Shown in pieces: positions 49,616-59,029 of a stretch of DNA of 64,000 nucleotides. The DNA comes from an uncultured Kangiella sp. (GTDB lineage Bacteria > Pseudomonadota > Gammaproteobacteria > Enterobacterales > Kangiellaceae), in contig CANNCW010000006.1 of the NCBI GenBank assembly GCA_947503345.1, positions 1 through 64,000 of the forward strand, written 5' to 3'. The translations under genes were made by a program, and so were the position numbers. Within the stretch, counting starts at the first letter, position 1; each line of letters opens with the position of its first letter. The notes below the pieces were generated by a model, which searched no databases, was not told the origin of the DNA, and worked only from the letters and a program-made list of their open reading frames with translations.

Positions 49616-50440
49616 TTAAGCACTTATCGACGGCCACCACATAAACATGGTGGCAGCGAACACTCCCAAAGTCGTAATTAATAGACCTAGCAACATGAAT
49701 ACATTGGTGACTGCGACTCTAAAGGTGCTTTTTTGTCGCTTAGCCCAGAAGTAGATTTCAGCGATTAGCATTGGTAATAAGTAGGAAGCAAAAGATAGTG
49801 CGATATCAGCGGGACCATCGATATTGGCATTATTGCCATTCGGCCCTTGATTTAATATAAACCATGCCATTAGGTATAGGCGGAATGACCAGACACCATT
49901 CACTAAGATAAAAGAGTGAATAGCCCAGCGCATATGTTTTTGGTATTGGCGTTTTATCGCATATCGCCATGCCAATACCCCTGCGACTAATATTAATAAA
50001 CCATTTAAGGTTAATCCGATTGAGCCAATATCGCTTAATCGAGTACCTCGCCCCCAAGTTAAAAAGAGTCCTGTTAAAGCGCCTAGTATCCCTAAGGTTA
50101 AAAACATGCGCCCATTCCATCGATGAAACACTGGGTATTTATTTCGTAAATAGGGGAATAATTGAAAAACTCCGCTTAGGCTGAGTAATATCGCAGGCAA
50201 CAAATGTAGCATTAATACGCCATTACCAAGGTGATCACCTTGAGTGTAACCCTTAATCATTCCTGAAGTGTCAGCACTGGTTGGATCGCCACTTAAGGCT
50301 GCAATTCCAAACTGAATAAAGATATATAAAGCAAATATCCACTGCCCAATAAGTACAACTAAAACCCAGCTATGAGTTAGGAACTTGAGGCAGGTCTGAG
50401 CATTAAAGAATCTAGAGATAAAATTTTTGTTTTGGTTCAT
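49616..50440 (-). CDS. DUF2306 multi-pass membrane protein
   Basis: A 274-residue membrane protein with about seven helices (FLTHSWVLVVLIGQWIFALY first; MLLGLLITTLGVFAATMF last). VFHRWNGRMFLTLGILGAL and KHMRWAIHSFILVNGVWSFR match DUF2306, which has conserved His residues possibly binding heme or metal. ATG 50440 is preferred over TTG 50449. Divergent from the AraC regulator gene next door, its possible controller. Confidence 0.8.
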   Translation of the reverse strand: MNQNKNFISRFFNAQTCLKFLTHSWVLVVLIGQWIFALYIFIQFGIAALSGDPTSADTSGMIKGYTQGDHLGNGVLMLHLLPAILLSLSGVFQLFPYLRNKYPVFHRWNGRMFLTLGILGALTGLFLTWGRGTRLSDIGSIGLTLNGLLILVAGVLAWRYAIKRQYQKHMRWAIHSFILVNGVWSFRLYLMAWFILNQGPNGNNANIDGPADIALSFASYLLPMLIAEIYFWAKRQKSTFRVAVTNVFMLLGLLITTLGVFAATMFMWWPSISA

Positions 50441-50548
50441 TAGAGTCAATTGATTGATTATTTATCCGTATTATTGGTTGCTGCGCGAAATAATTCTTAT
50501 CAGATTCAGATTTTGAGCTACGTTATTGGTAATTTACCCTCGTAATAC

Positions 50549-51730
50549 TTGCTTACACAGAAGTTTGCTCAGTTTCTCACCAATAGATTACAATCCTTAT
50601 TAGAAACCCCTAACCTAGAAGACAGAGACTTTGCTATGGCATTAACTTCCGCTTACTTTCTACTATTGATTGCTGGTGTGGCTTTTATGTTATTGCAGTC
50701 GTTGGTAAAAAAGAAACAGTTAGAGCATCTCTTTTTTGCTATCTTTTGCGGTTCTATGGCATTTGTAGCGGCACAACAATTATCTGCTGATGCGTTAGGC
50801 CCTTATCAATATCTAGTGGGCATTGGGGCTTGTGCAACTTGTAATGCTATGTGGCTAACGGCTAAATCATTGTTTTCGGGAGAAGACTCAATCTCCAAAA
50901 GGCACATCCTTTTTGCGGTAGTTCTCACTGCACTGATTCTTATTGATAATTCGATGCGAATGGCTAATGAGCTGTCCGTTCTTTCTAGTAGTGCTTATTC
51001 CTTATTTGGTAATTCGTTAAGCGAGATTATTAACCTATTGTCTTCTACGGTGTTGCTTCTAATTTGTTGGGAAGCCATCAAAGGAATTAATAACAAATCT
51101 AAAGATGAGTTTTGGCAAAGAGTTTTATTTTTGGGCTCAGCAGTCGTTGGAATTGTTTTGTGTACAGTGGTCGCCAAAGCTTTTGTTTCACCGGAAAGCT
51201 TGGCTGTCGTGTTCCCATGGTTGGTGGTGATTTCTGCACTGCAAGTGATGACGGTTACTCAAGGTATTCTATGGTGGCAGCAATTCAACAACACGGTTGA
51301 GGTTGCTGAACCAATTGTTGATTGCCATGAGGGCGAAATAATAAATATCGAACCTTCATTAATTTCAGGTATTAATACTTTGCTGAATAAAGACAAAAGG
51401 TATTTGACTCCAAACCTTAAAATGATTGATTTAGCCAACGAACTTAAGGTTTCCGAATATAAAATCAGTCGAGTCATTCGTTATCATTTTGATGCGCCAA
51501 ACTTTAATCACTATATAAACCGATTAAGAATCGAGCATGCAAAAGAAATATTAGAACAACCAGAATCACAACAGTGGAGTATTTTATCCATTGCGCTTGA
51601 AAGTGGCTTTTCCTCTCTTGCTACTTTTAATCGAGTGTTTAAAAAACAACTTGGCTATACACCGAATGAGCATAGGAAAAGTGTTCAATTAAGACCTACC
51701 TCTGCCAAAGACGGAACGTTGGCGCACTAA
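50549..51730 (+). CDS. Membrane-bound AraC-family regulator
   Basis: A 393-residue protein with an N-terminal membrane part of about seven helices (FLLLIAGVAFMLLQSLV, ILFAVVLTALILIDNSM, VLFLGSAVVGIVLCTVVAKAF and others) and a C-terminal AraC DNA-binding domain (LKVSEYKISRVIRYHFDAPN, ILSIALESGFSSLATFNRVF followed by KKQLGYTPNEHRK). This design senses at the membrane and binds DNA directly. The start is uncertain: TTG 50549 has no clear ribosome site, and ATG 50636 is an alternative. Divergent from the DUF2306 gene. Confidence 0.85.
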   Translation: MLTQKFAQFLTNRLQSLLETPNLEDRDFAMALTSAYFLLLIAGVAFMLLQSLVKKKQLEHLFFAIFCGSMAFVAAQQLSADALGPYQYLVGIGACATCNAMWLTAKSLFSGEDSISKRHILFAVVLTALILIDNSMRMANELSVLSSSAYSLFGNSLSEIINLLSSTVLLLICWEAIKGINNKSKDEFWQRVLFLGSAVVGIVLCTVVAKAFVSPESLAVVFPWLVVISALQVMTVTQGILWWQQFNNTVEVAEPIVDCHEGEIINIEPSLISGINTLLNKDKRYLTPNLKMIDLANELKVSEYKISRVIRYHFDAPNFNHYINRLRIEHAKEILEQPESQQWSILSIALESGFSSLATFNRVFKKQLGYTPNEHRKSVQLRPTSAKDGTLAH

Positions 51731-51752
51731 AGCCAATAGTCTTTCTAGTTAA

Positions 51753-52457
51753 TTATTTCTTATCTTCAAACAATTCTTCGGCGGTTTCTTTGATGCGCTC
51801 GATGCCGGCGTCGATGATTGGGGTTAGGTAGTCGGAGGTTTGGTCCATTAGGGCTTCGCCGGTGTTGCTGGCGACTTTTTTGGCGATCTTTTTCAGGGTG
51901 GCTTTTAGTACGCCGCGGAAGGATTTGTCGGGGGCGCCTGCTTTAATGAGGGCTTTTTTGACCGCGGTTTTTTCTTTGGTGGTTAGGTTGGATTCGATGA
52001 GCGAGGTTATGGCGTCGAGTCCAAGTTTTACGATGCTGGGCGAGAAGGAGCCGTCGGAGACAAAGCCGAGTTTTTTGACTTGTGAGCGTAGGTGATCGGA
52101 AACCAGTGGGTTTTCCACTTCGAGTACATACAGGTTGCCGTCTTTTTGAATTAAAGGTCTTTTTAGAAGATTGATGACTTTTTGGTTGAGTTCGTCGTCG
52201 GAAGAGCGTCTTAATTCACGGTTGTAGATCAGGCTACGGGCTTTGGTTCGGGTGACTTTTAGTTTGGATACTAATTCATACAATTCAGGCTCCGAGTCAA
52301 TGGCGCCGAGTTGCTCTAAAACATTGAGCACCACTAATTCAATTTCGCCTTTCGGCAAAGCACCAAAAGCTGGCGAAGTATAACTTTGCAAAAAGTAAGC
52401 CAGCGCCGCTTTGGCTTCTTTCTCGCTGGATGCTTTTAATATTTTATCGATGTCCAT
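51753..52457 (-). CDS. Unknown protein, partner gene of the HEPN-like protein
   Basis: Not recognised. A 234-residue, mostly helical, highly charged protein. Residues about 68-85 (KLKVTRTKARSLIYNREL) could be a helix-turn-helix; the central part (KRPLIQKDGNLYVLEVENPL) looks like a beta-wing, and the C terminus is a long amphipathic region (VLKATLKKIAKKVASNTGEAL). No membrane segment. The half near its 3' end is visibly richer in GC than its neighbours. It starts 43 bp after the HEPN-like gene and is likely cotranscribed, so it may be an antitoxin, sensor or effector-binding protein. This role is inference only. Confidence 0.6.
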   Translation of the reverse strand: MDIDKILKASSEKEAKAALAYFLQSYTSPAFGALPKGEIELVVLNVLEQLGAIDSEPELYELVSKLKVTRTKARSLIYNRELRRSSDDELNQKVINLLKRPLIQKDGNLYVLEVENPLVSDHLRSQVKKLGFVSDGSFSPSIVKLGLDAITSLIESNLTTKEKTAVKKALIKAGAPDKSFRGVLKATLKKIAKKVASNTGEALMDQTSDYLTPIIDAGIERIKETAEELFEDKK

Positions 52458-52500
52458 GTGTAATTTTTAATTTTCGCCGTTGAAGGTTAGGTTATTTATA

Positions 52501-53253
52501 TTATGTTATCTCTGCAGAGATTTTTTCCTGAGTGGGTAATCCGCCTACTTCTTGAATAATATCTTTGCAAAACACTTTAGATGTTAGATCTAAGACCGTG
52601 TATGCAATTTCCTTAGATTTCTCCATCCAAATAATTAGATAATTAAAATTAGGACAAATCGATGACTCAATACTTACGGATGAATCTATCCCCGCTTCGC
52701 TAACCTTGCGGAGATAAATATCGTTTACCATCCAATTATTATGGACTCCTAAATCTCTGCGGGCCTTGGCTTCAATGTAATTAGGCCATATATCTTTGAG
52801 TTTTTCAGAGTTTATCGATAATATCTCGCAAAATCCGGACAAATAATCCATTGGTTTTTTATACATTAGTTCATTTACGGTTCTTTTGGCGGATTCATAA
52901 ATTAATTCATCATTGCTGTACGCAATAATTTCATCAAGTGGAAACTTAGTTTTTTTCATTTTTAATGGGTATCTTTTTAGTACAGCCACAAGAATTTCTG
53001 AAAAGAAAATCTCAATTGAATTTATAATCCCTATTAAAGATTGGCCAGAAACGTAGTCACTAGCTACAAAATCAGAGTCTGCGAGTGCTTCATCTAAATC
53101 ATCAATAAAGCCTTTTATGTCATCATCTTCTACATCATGCGCTGCAAAAAAAATTCCAGCTAGAGAGTTAGAGCAAATAACGTTGTTACCGAAACGAATT
53201 CGAGCATTTGATAATTCTATGAATAGTTCACCTTGTTGTTTTCTATTTAGCAT
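52501..53253 (-). CDS. HEPN-domain protein, putative RNase toxin
   Basis: A 250-residue, all-helical soluble protein. The stretch EAKARRDLGVHNNWMVNDIY carries an RX4H motif (Arg166, His171) with a polar residue after Arg, the catalytic signature of HEPN ribonucleases, and recalls the MAE_28990/RiboL-PSP type seen in RNA-targeting toxin and defence systems. The frame extends to ATG 53268, but ATG 53253 has AAGGA well placed and is preferred. It precedes the unknown gene 51753-52457, both on the minus strand between an AraC gene and groESL. Family placement is by motif only. Confidence 0.65.
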   Translation of the reverse strand: MLNRKQQGELFIELSNARIRFGNNVICSNSLAGIFFAAHDVEDDDIKGFIDDLDEALADSDFVASDYVSGQSLIGIINSIEIFFSEILVAVLKRYPLKMKKTKFPLDEIIAYSNDELIYESAKRTVNELMYKKPMDYLSGFCEILSINSEKLKDIWPNYIEAKARRDLGVHNNWMVNDIYLRKVSEAGIDSSVSIESSICPNFNYLIIWMEKSKEIAYTVLDLTSKVFCKDIIQEVGGLPTQEKISAEIT

Positions 53254-53500
53254 TAACTTTTCCTTCATATAATGACGCTTTCGCCGATAAGAGTTTCATG
53301 AAAGCTCACTATTTTAATAATAGTTGTATTTCAATTGACAGCATGTTCCTAAAGTCCTTTAGAAGTTCTTTTATCAAAGATTGTATGTGTTTAATACGAG
53401 TATACTTAAACTTTCTGCGTATAACTCTTAATAATTCCGTTTATCTGACTTGGTATAAGTAATCTCGCTAAGTAGCTCTGTATCAGTCAGACTTAAAATA

Positions 53501-53527
53501 TTAGCACTCAATCCCCTTGAGTGCTAA
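53501..53527. promoter_or_regulatory. CIRCE element (HrcA operator) upstream of groES
   Basis: TTAGCACTC, nine bases, GAGTGCTAA: an exact match to the CIRCE consensus bound by the heat-shock repressor HrcA. It lies 80 bp upstream of the groES ATG. The right arm overlaps the -35 of the sigma32-like promoter, so HrcA binding would block it. Confidence 0.95.
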
Positions 53528-53543
53528 AATTTCGTCCCCATAT
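53516..53543 (+). promoter_or_regulatory. Sigma32-type heat-shock promoter of groESL
   Basis: -35 CTTGAG (53516-53521), 14 bases, -10 CCCCATAT (53536-53543). E. coli groE uses CTTGAA, 13 bases, CCCCATTT, so the match is close. Transcription would start near 53550, giving a leader of about 55 bases. Confidence 0.8.
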
Positions 53544-53606
53544 CTTGTTCACTTATTTAAATTTAAGCCTCAAATCGTATAAATAGAGGCAGTTTAGGAG
53601 AGAAAA

Positions 53607-53894
53607 ATGAGCTTACGTCCATTACATGACCGCGTTGTCGTTAAACGCATCGAAGAAGAGGCTCTTTCTGCTGGCGGTATCGTAATTCCTGATAACGCTA
53701 AAGAGAAAGCTAACAAAGGTACTGTTATCGCTGTGGGTAACGGTAAAGCGTTGGATAACGGCGACGTTCGTGCTTTAGCTGTTAAAGAAGGCGATGTAGT
53801 TTTATTTGGCCAATATGCTGGTCAAGAAGTGAAAGTTGATGGCGATAAAGTCTTAGTGCTTAAAGAAGAAGAAATCTTCGCAATCGTAGAATAA
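53607..53894 (+). CDS. groS: Co-chaperonin GroES
   Basis: Heptameric lid of the GroEL chaperonin. The 95 residues show [16 protein letters not shown], the mobile loop [16 protein letters not shown], and [15 protein letters not shown]. First gene of groESL, 54 bp before groEL, under CIRCE and sigma32-type control. Confidence 0.98.
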   Translation: MSLRPLHDRVVVKRIEEEALSAGGIVIPDNAKEKANKGTVIAVGNGKALDNGDVRALAVKEGDVVLFGQYAGQEVKVDGDKVLVLKEEEIFAIVE

Positions 53895-53936
53895 TCGACC
53901 ATTTAATAGATTTTAACCGAATTTAAAAGAATTTAG

Positions 53937-55601
<1,665 letters not shown>

Positions 55602-55622
55602 TTTCTGTCATCTTTTTGATTC

Positions 55623-55705
55623 ACTGACTTTGTTGTGATGATTACTGCGTTGCTCACCTATTTGACATAGGCTCCGCAACTCGATAATCATCACGCCGCG
55701 TCAGT
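55623..55705. repeat. Large imperfect palindrome downstream of groEL
   Basis: Outer arms ACTGAC (55623-55628) and GTCAGT (55700-55705), main perfect arms GTGATGATTA (55635-55644) and TAATCATCAC (55685-55694), and a further GTTGC / GCAAC pairing inside. Folded, it would form a long interrupted hairpin of about 80 bases. No T run follows, so it is not a simple terminator. It resembles intergenic palindromic elements that recur in bacterial genomes, but I saw no second copy here. Confidence 0.7.
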
Positions 55706-55739
55706 AAACAAAAATCTAGACAAAAATACTGCTCGATTT

Positions 55740-55770
55740 AAAAAGCTCCTTTTTAGGGGCTTTTTTTTTG
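55740..55770 (+). terminator. Rho-independent terminator of groESL
   Basis: Stem AAAAAGCTCC / GGGGCTTTTT (one G-T pair) around tttttta-like loop, then a long T run. It is 138 bp past the groEL stop, beyond the large palindrome. Confidence 0.85.
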
Positions 55771-55860
55771 TTCAGATTTTGTTCAGAGAGGGGAGAGTAG
55801 GTTAGATGGATGATTTTTGCACAATAAGAGTGTATCTTATTGATAAAAGGAGGGTTTGTT

Positions 55861-56877
55861 ATGAAAAAATCATTGTTCACAACGATAGTTCTTCTATCTC
55901 TGACACCAATTGCGCAGGCGAACAAGGTAAAGACTTTGTCGGTTAGCGCTCCTGATGGATACCATAAAGATGCGGTGGTGAAAGTTTATTCCACTAATGG
56001 TGAGAAATGGACCAGTGTGGATAACACGCATGAAAGCTTGTTTGCGGTTAACCTGAATGCTAAATGTAAGTATGAGGGAAAGGGCAATAAGGCTTATAAA
56101 GGCAATTTCTGGGTTTCTGGTTTTGAGCGAGTAGGAACCTTGGCACCATCAAATAAATTAATTCCTCACTCTAAAAAAGCCTCTAGTAAATTTAGATATC
56201 AAGGTGATACAAATTTGAATATTGTTAAAGCCTGTAATACTGAGTTAACAAAGCGTTTATCTGAAAACGCAGATTTAACGAAGTATCATGTTTTAGCAAA
56301 AGGTTTCACTATTGATTACCCTGCGGCTTTTAATGCTAGCTATTCATTGTTGTGTAAACCAACAGGAATTGGGTTTTCTGACTCTAGAACTAAATCAACT
56401 AAGATCAATGCCAAGATCCAGTGCCAAGGGTCCGATTTGGCAAAAGAGAAGATACCGAAACCAAAACCTGTACCAATCAAGAAAGTTAAACTGGCAAAAT
56501 TGATTAAGAAAATCGAATTTGGGCCTAACGTAAAGCACATTGTCGGAAAATGTCCTGCGCAGGTTGAATACAATGGTTCTATTACGGCTAATCGATTTGG
56601 AATGGTTGAATATCAATATGTCAGTCATGACGGGCGCAAATCTCCAAAATTCAAATTGAAGTTCGATAAAGCTGGAACTAAAAAACTCAGGGTTTGGAAA
56701 CGTACTATTAATAAGGAGTCTGATGTTAAAGCAATAAGGGCTAGTTCTAGTAATAAACGTAAGTTTGATTATACGGGCTGGTATCGAGTTGATATTTTAA
56801 ATCAAGAAGGTGTTAATAGTGTGAAGAAAGGTTATACATTAACCTGCCAAGATAAGCCGATGCAGATAAAGAAGTAA
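55861..56877 (+). CDS. Exported protein of unknown function
   Basis: Not recognised. A 338-residue protein with a signal peptide (SLFTTIVLLSLTPIAQA). The N-terminal half (about 20-205) has three or four Cys (NAKCKYEG, VKACNTE, LLCKPTG, IQCQGSD) that could pair. A Pro/Lys linker (IPKPKPVPIKKVK) leads to a second Ig-like domain (GKCPAQVEYNGSITANRFG to GYTLTCQDKP). The product is strongly basic. AAGGAGG gives ATG 55861 over 55840. Own terminator at 56899-56925. Confidence 0.75.
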   Translation: MKKSLFTTIVLLSLTPIAQANKVKTLSVSAPDGYHKDAVVKVYSTNGEKWTSVDNTHESLFAVNLNAKCKYEGKGNKAYKGNFWVSGFERVGTLAPSNKLIPHSKKASSKFRYQGDTNLNIVKACNTELTKRLSENADLTKYHVLAKGFTIDYPAAFNASYSLLCKPTGIGFSDSRTKSTKINAKIQCQGSDLAKEKIPKPKPVPIKKVKLAKLIKKIEFGPNVKHIVGKCPAQVEYNGSITANRFGMVEYQYVSHDGRKSPKFKLKFDKAGTKKLRVWKRTINKESDVKAIRASSSNKRKFDYTGWYRVDILNQEGVNSVKKGYTLTCQDKPMQIKK

Positions 56878-56898
56878 GGTGGATACTAGTTTTGAATG

Positions 56899-56925
56899 AA
56901 GCCCTTGTTATAAGGGCTTTTTTTT
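56899..56925 (+). terminator. Rho-independent terminator
   Basis: Stem AAGCCCTT / AAGGGCTT, loop gttat, then eight T; 21 bp past the stop of the exported protein gene. Confidence 0.93.
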
Positions 56926-56977
56926 ATGGCTGAAAAAAGTTAGTATTTTGAATAAGTTAGATAATTAATAAATTGAT

Positions 56978-57688
56978 ATGACTCGAGTTCGCGCAGCTTT
57001 AACTCACTTTGGCATTAGCGTGTTAGTGTTTTCGTTATTTTTGTCTTTGGTATTCTTTATATGGTATCCATGGCCATTTAATTATACTCAAGGCATTGCT
57101 GAGATAGTTTATCTCATGGCTGGTGTAGATGTGGTTTTGGGACCACTTTTGACACTGATAGTGTATAAAGCTGGAAAGAAAAGTTTAAAGTTTGACTTGT
57201 CGGTTATTGCTGCAGTTCAAATTGCTGCATTGATATATGGTGGAGCTGTGATTTATAAAGAGCGCCCAGCTTATATTGTATACAACGTGGGGATGTTTGA
57301 TGTAGTTACGATAAGTGATGTTGATATTTCTGGTAGCGATATAAAGGAACAATCTGTTGGGATTCTTAATCGACCAATATTTGTCTTTGCAGAAAAACCA
57401 GAAGGTAAAGAAGGCAATGATTTACTATTTTTAGTGTTAGAGGGAAAAAGCCCTGATTTAGAACGACTACCTAAATATTATCGTGATTATAATTCGAATA
57501 AGCTTAATGTCATTCGGGGAACAAAGCCTGCAAAAGAAATACCAGTGGATGCTGGGCCAATAGATATGATTGAGCATATTAATTTTGCGCCTGTGGTTGG
57601 AAAGAAAAAAGATATTATCGCATTACTTGATAATAGGACTGGTGAAGTAATTGAATATCGATTAGTTGATCCGTGGGAAAAGCAATAG
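56978..57688 (+). CDS. TfpX/TfpZ family type IV pilin accessory protein
   Basis: A 236-residue membrane protein. Three N-terminal helices (ISVLVFSLFLSLVFFIWYPWP, YLMAGVDVVLGPLLTLIVYKAG and VIAAVQIAALIYGGAVIYK) are followed by a periplasmic domain. GVDVVLGPLLTLIVY and ERPAYIVYNVGMFDVV are typical of TfpX/TfpZ. These proteins normally sit next to a major pilin and stabilise or glycosylate it in Moraxellaceae, but no pilin gene is here. The next gene, of unknown function, follows within 8 bp. Confidence 0.85.
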   Translation: MTRVRAALTHFGISVLVFSLFLSLVFFIWYPWPFNYTQGIAEIVYLMAGVDVVLGPLLTLIVYKAGKKSLKFDLSVIAAVQIAALIYGGAVIYKERPAYIVYNVGMFDVVTISDVDISGSDIKEQSVGILNRPIFVFAEKPEGKEGNDLLFLVLEGKSPDLERLPKYYRDYNSNKLNVIRGTKPAKEIPVDAGPIDMIEHINFAPVVGKKKDIIALLDNRTGEVIEYRLVDPWEKQ

Positions 57689-57696
57689 GGGGAAGC

Positions 57697-58452
57697 TTGG
57701 AGAAGGATAGCCAAAAAATAAGAAAGTTTGAGTACCGAATTTGTTCATCATCAGGAACCTATCCAGAGCACTCATTAATTACTGATGATTCCGCGCTGTT
57801 AGTAAGTCAACAGTTAATTATCAGTATTTGGGATCTGAGCAAAAAGAATGAAGAGCAAATTCTTAACGCAGGATTATTGCTAGCGACTGACTTTAAACAT
57901 GGATTCCTTAAGCTGTACGGATTTCCTTTCACTCATACCATAGAAGTAACTACTTCGGATAACTTGCTACAGTTGGTAGAAGCCGATATTCAACAGAAGT
58001 CTATTAATAAAACAGTGCTGGAAGGGGATGTATTGCCTGAGTTCGATTGTTATCAAAATGCAAAAGGAGCTTCTTTGCCCTTGCTGTTTAATGGGCTACC
58101 TTATTCGAAAAGTAAGGGGCTAATTGATGTGGACGCTTTTGAAAAAATAACAAAGGGTTTAAGGAAATCTTTCAGCAAAGATTTAATTGAGATTACTGAT
58201 TTATTAGTGATAAGCAGTAAATTAAGTTGTCACTTTCAGTTTCAGGCTGAAGCATGCCTTTACTTATTGGAAGCCGTGAGGAAATATAGGGAGCTAAACT
58301 GGGTTCGCACTCAGCCAATATTAAAAGATTGGAATGAACAGCTAAAAATAAAAGATCCCTTCTTATTATCAAAAAAAGTTGGTCCAATCGAATATATTCG
58401 AATCTTTAGAGTAATGGTTAACTCAATTAAAAACGGCTATTTGAACTCTTAA
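57697..58452 (+). CDS. Protein of unknown function, next to TfpZ-like gene
   Basis: Not recognised. A 251-residue soluble protein without signal peptide or membrane helix. Mixed helices and strands; visible segments are TYPEHSLITDDSALLVSQQL and LNWVRTQPILKDWNEQL. The frame opens at GTG 57673 inside the previous gene; TTG 57697 with GGGGGA just before it is the better start. The tight spacing suggests an operon with the TfpX/TfpZ-like gene. Confidence 0.65.
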   Translation: MEKDSQKIRKFEYRICSSSGTYPEHSLITDDSALLVSQQLIISIWDLSKKNEEQILNAGLLLATDFKHGFLKLYGFPFTHTIEVTTSDNLLQLVEADIQQKSINKTVLEGDVLPEFDCYQNAKGASLPLLFNGLPYSKSKGLIDVDAFEKITKGLRKSFSKDLIEITDLLVISSKLSCHFQFQAEACLYLLEAVRKYRELNWVRTQPILKDWNEQLKIKDPFLLSKKVGPIEYIRIFRVMVNSIKNGYLNS

Positions 58453-58467
58453 TAATAAGTAATTAAT

Positions 58468-58914
58468 CTAACTTTGTTTTATAAAAGCAAATTGACCAAT
58501 GAATCTTGCTTTACTAACCCCATCCTCTTTGACTAATACTTTTAAAGTCATTCTGCCGGAATTTTTATTTTCTAATTGAGTAATAAACGATTCTATATCA
58601 CTAGATTCTGGCAGTGCGGAATGAGCCACTATATCGCCATTTATCGGCTTCAAATATTTGATTTCGCCTTTAGCTAAGACTACAGCGCCCTGCAAATCGT
58701 TTAGCTTTGCGAAATTAGTCATTAAGGACCATGCTGCTAAAGTTGCGGTGGTATAAATGCTACCAGCAAAAGCTGTGTTGTGGATATTCTTGTTATTCTC
58801 AAAAGGTGCGCTAACTTCGATGCGCTGTTCATCAAGTTTTAAAACAGAAATTCCAAGTGCTTGAGTTATGGGGATTTCTAGGTGTAATAGTTGCTCTAAT
58901 TCTTTTTCGTTCAT
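58468..58914 (-). CDS. YiiD C-terminal-like thioesterase
   Basis: A 148-residue hotdog-fold protein of the YiiD C-terminal domain family, a putative thioesterase. Visible: LEIPITQALGISVLKLDEQR, NKNIHNTAFAGSIYTTATLA, KGEIKYLKPINGDI and KARFIGQFAF. In E. coli this domain is fused to an acetyltransferase; here it stands alone. Divergent from the VWA operon. Confidence 0.88.
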   Translation of the reverse strand: MNEKELEQLLHLEIPITQALGISVLKLDEQRIEVSAPFENNKNIHNTAFAGSIYTTATLAAWSLMTNFAKLNDLQGAVVLAKGEIKYLKPINGDIVAHSALPESSDIESFITQLENKNSGRMTLKVLVKEDGVSKARFIGQFAFIKQS

Positions 58915-59029
58915 GACGATAATCTATTATTAAATTGGCAACAGGATAACAATTTAGACTTCAAAAATAACCCTTTTTTAAACAATTGACGTTTATAGGA
59001 TTAAATTGAACAAAGAAGGATATATCAAT

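Larger units (their letters stand above)
53254..53606. other. 353-bp intergenic region between HEPN gene and groES
   Basis: Divergent promoter region. The groES side holds a CIRCE operator and a sigma32-type promoter, described separately, with TAGGAG at 53595-53600 before the groES ATG. The HEPN side is AT-rich with no operator I can name. No ORF or RNA gene seen. Confidence 0.7.
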
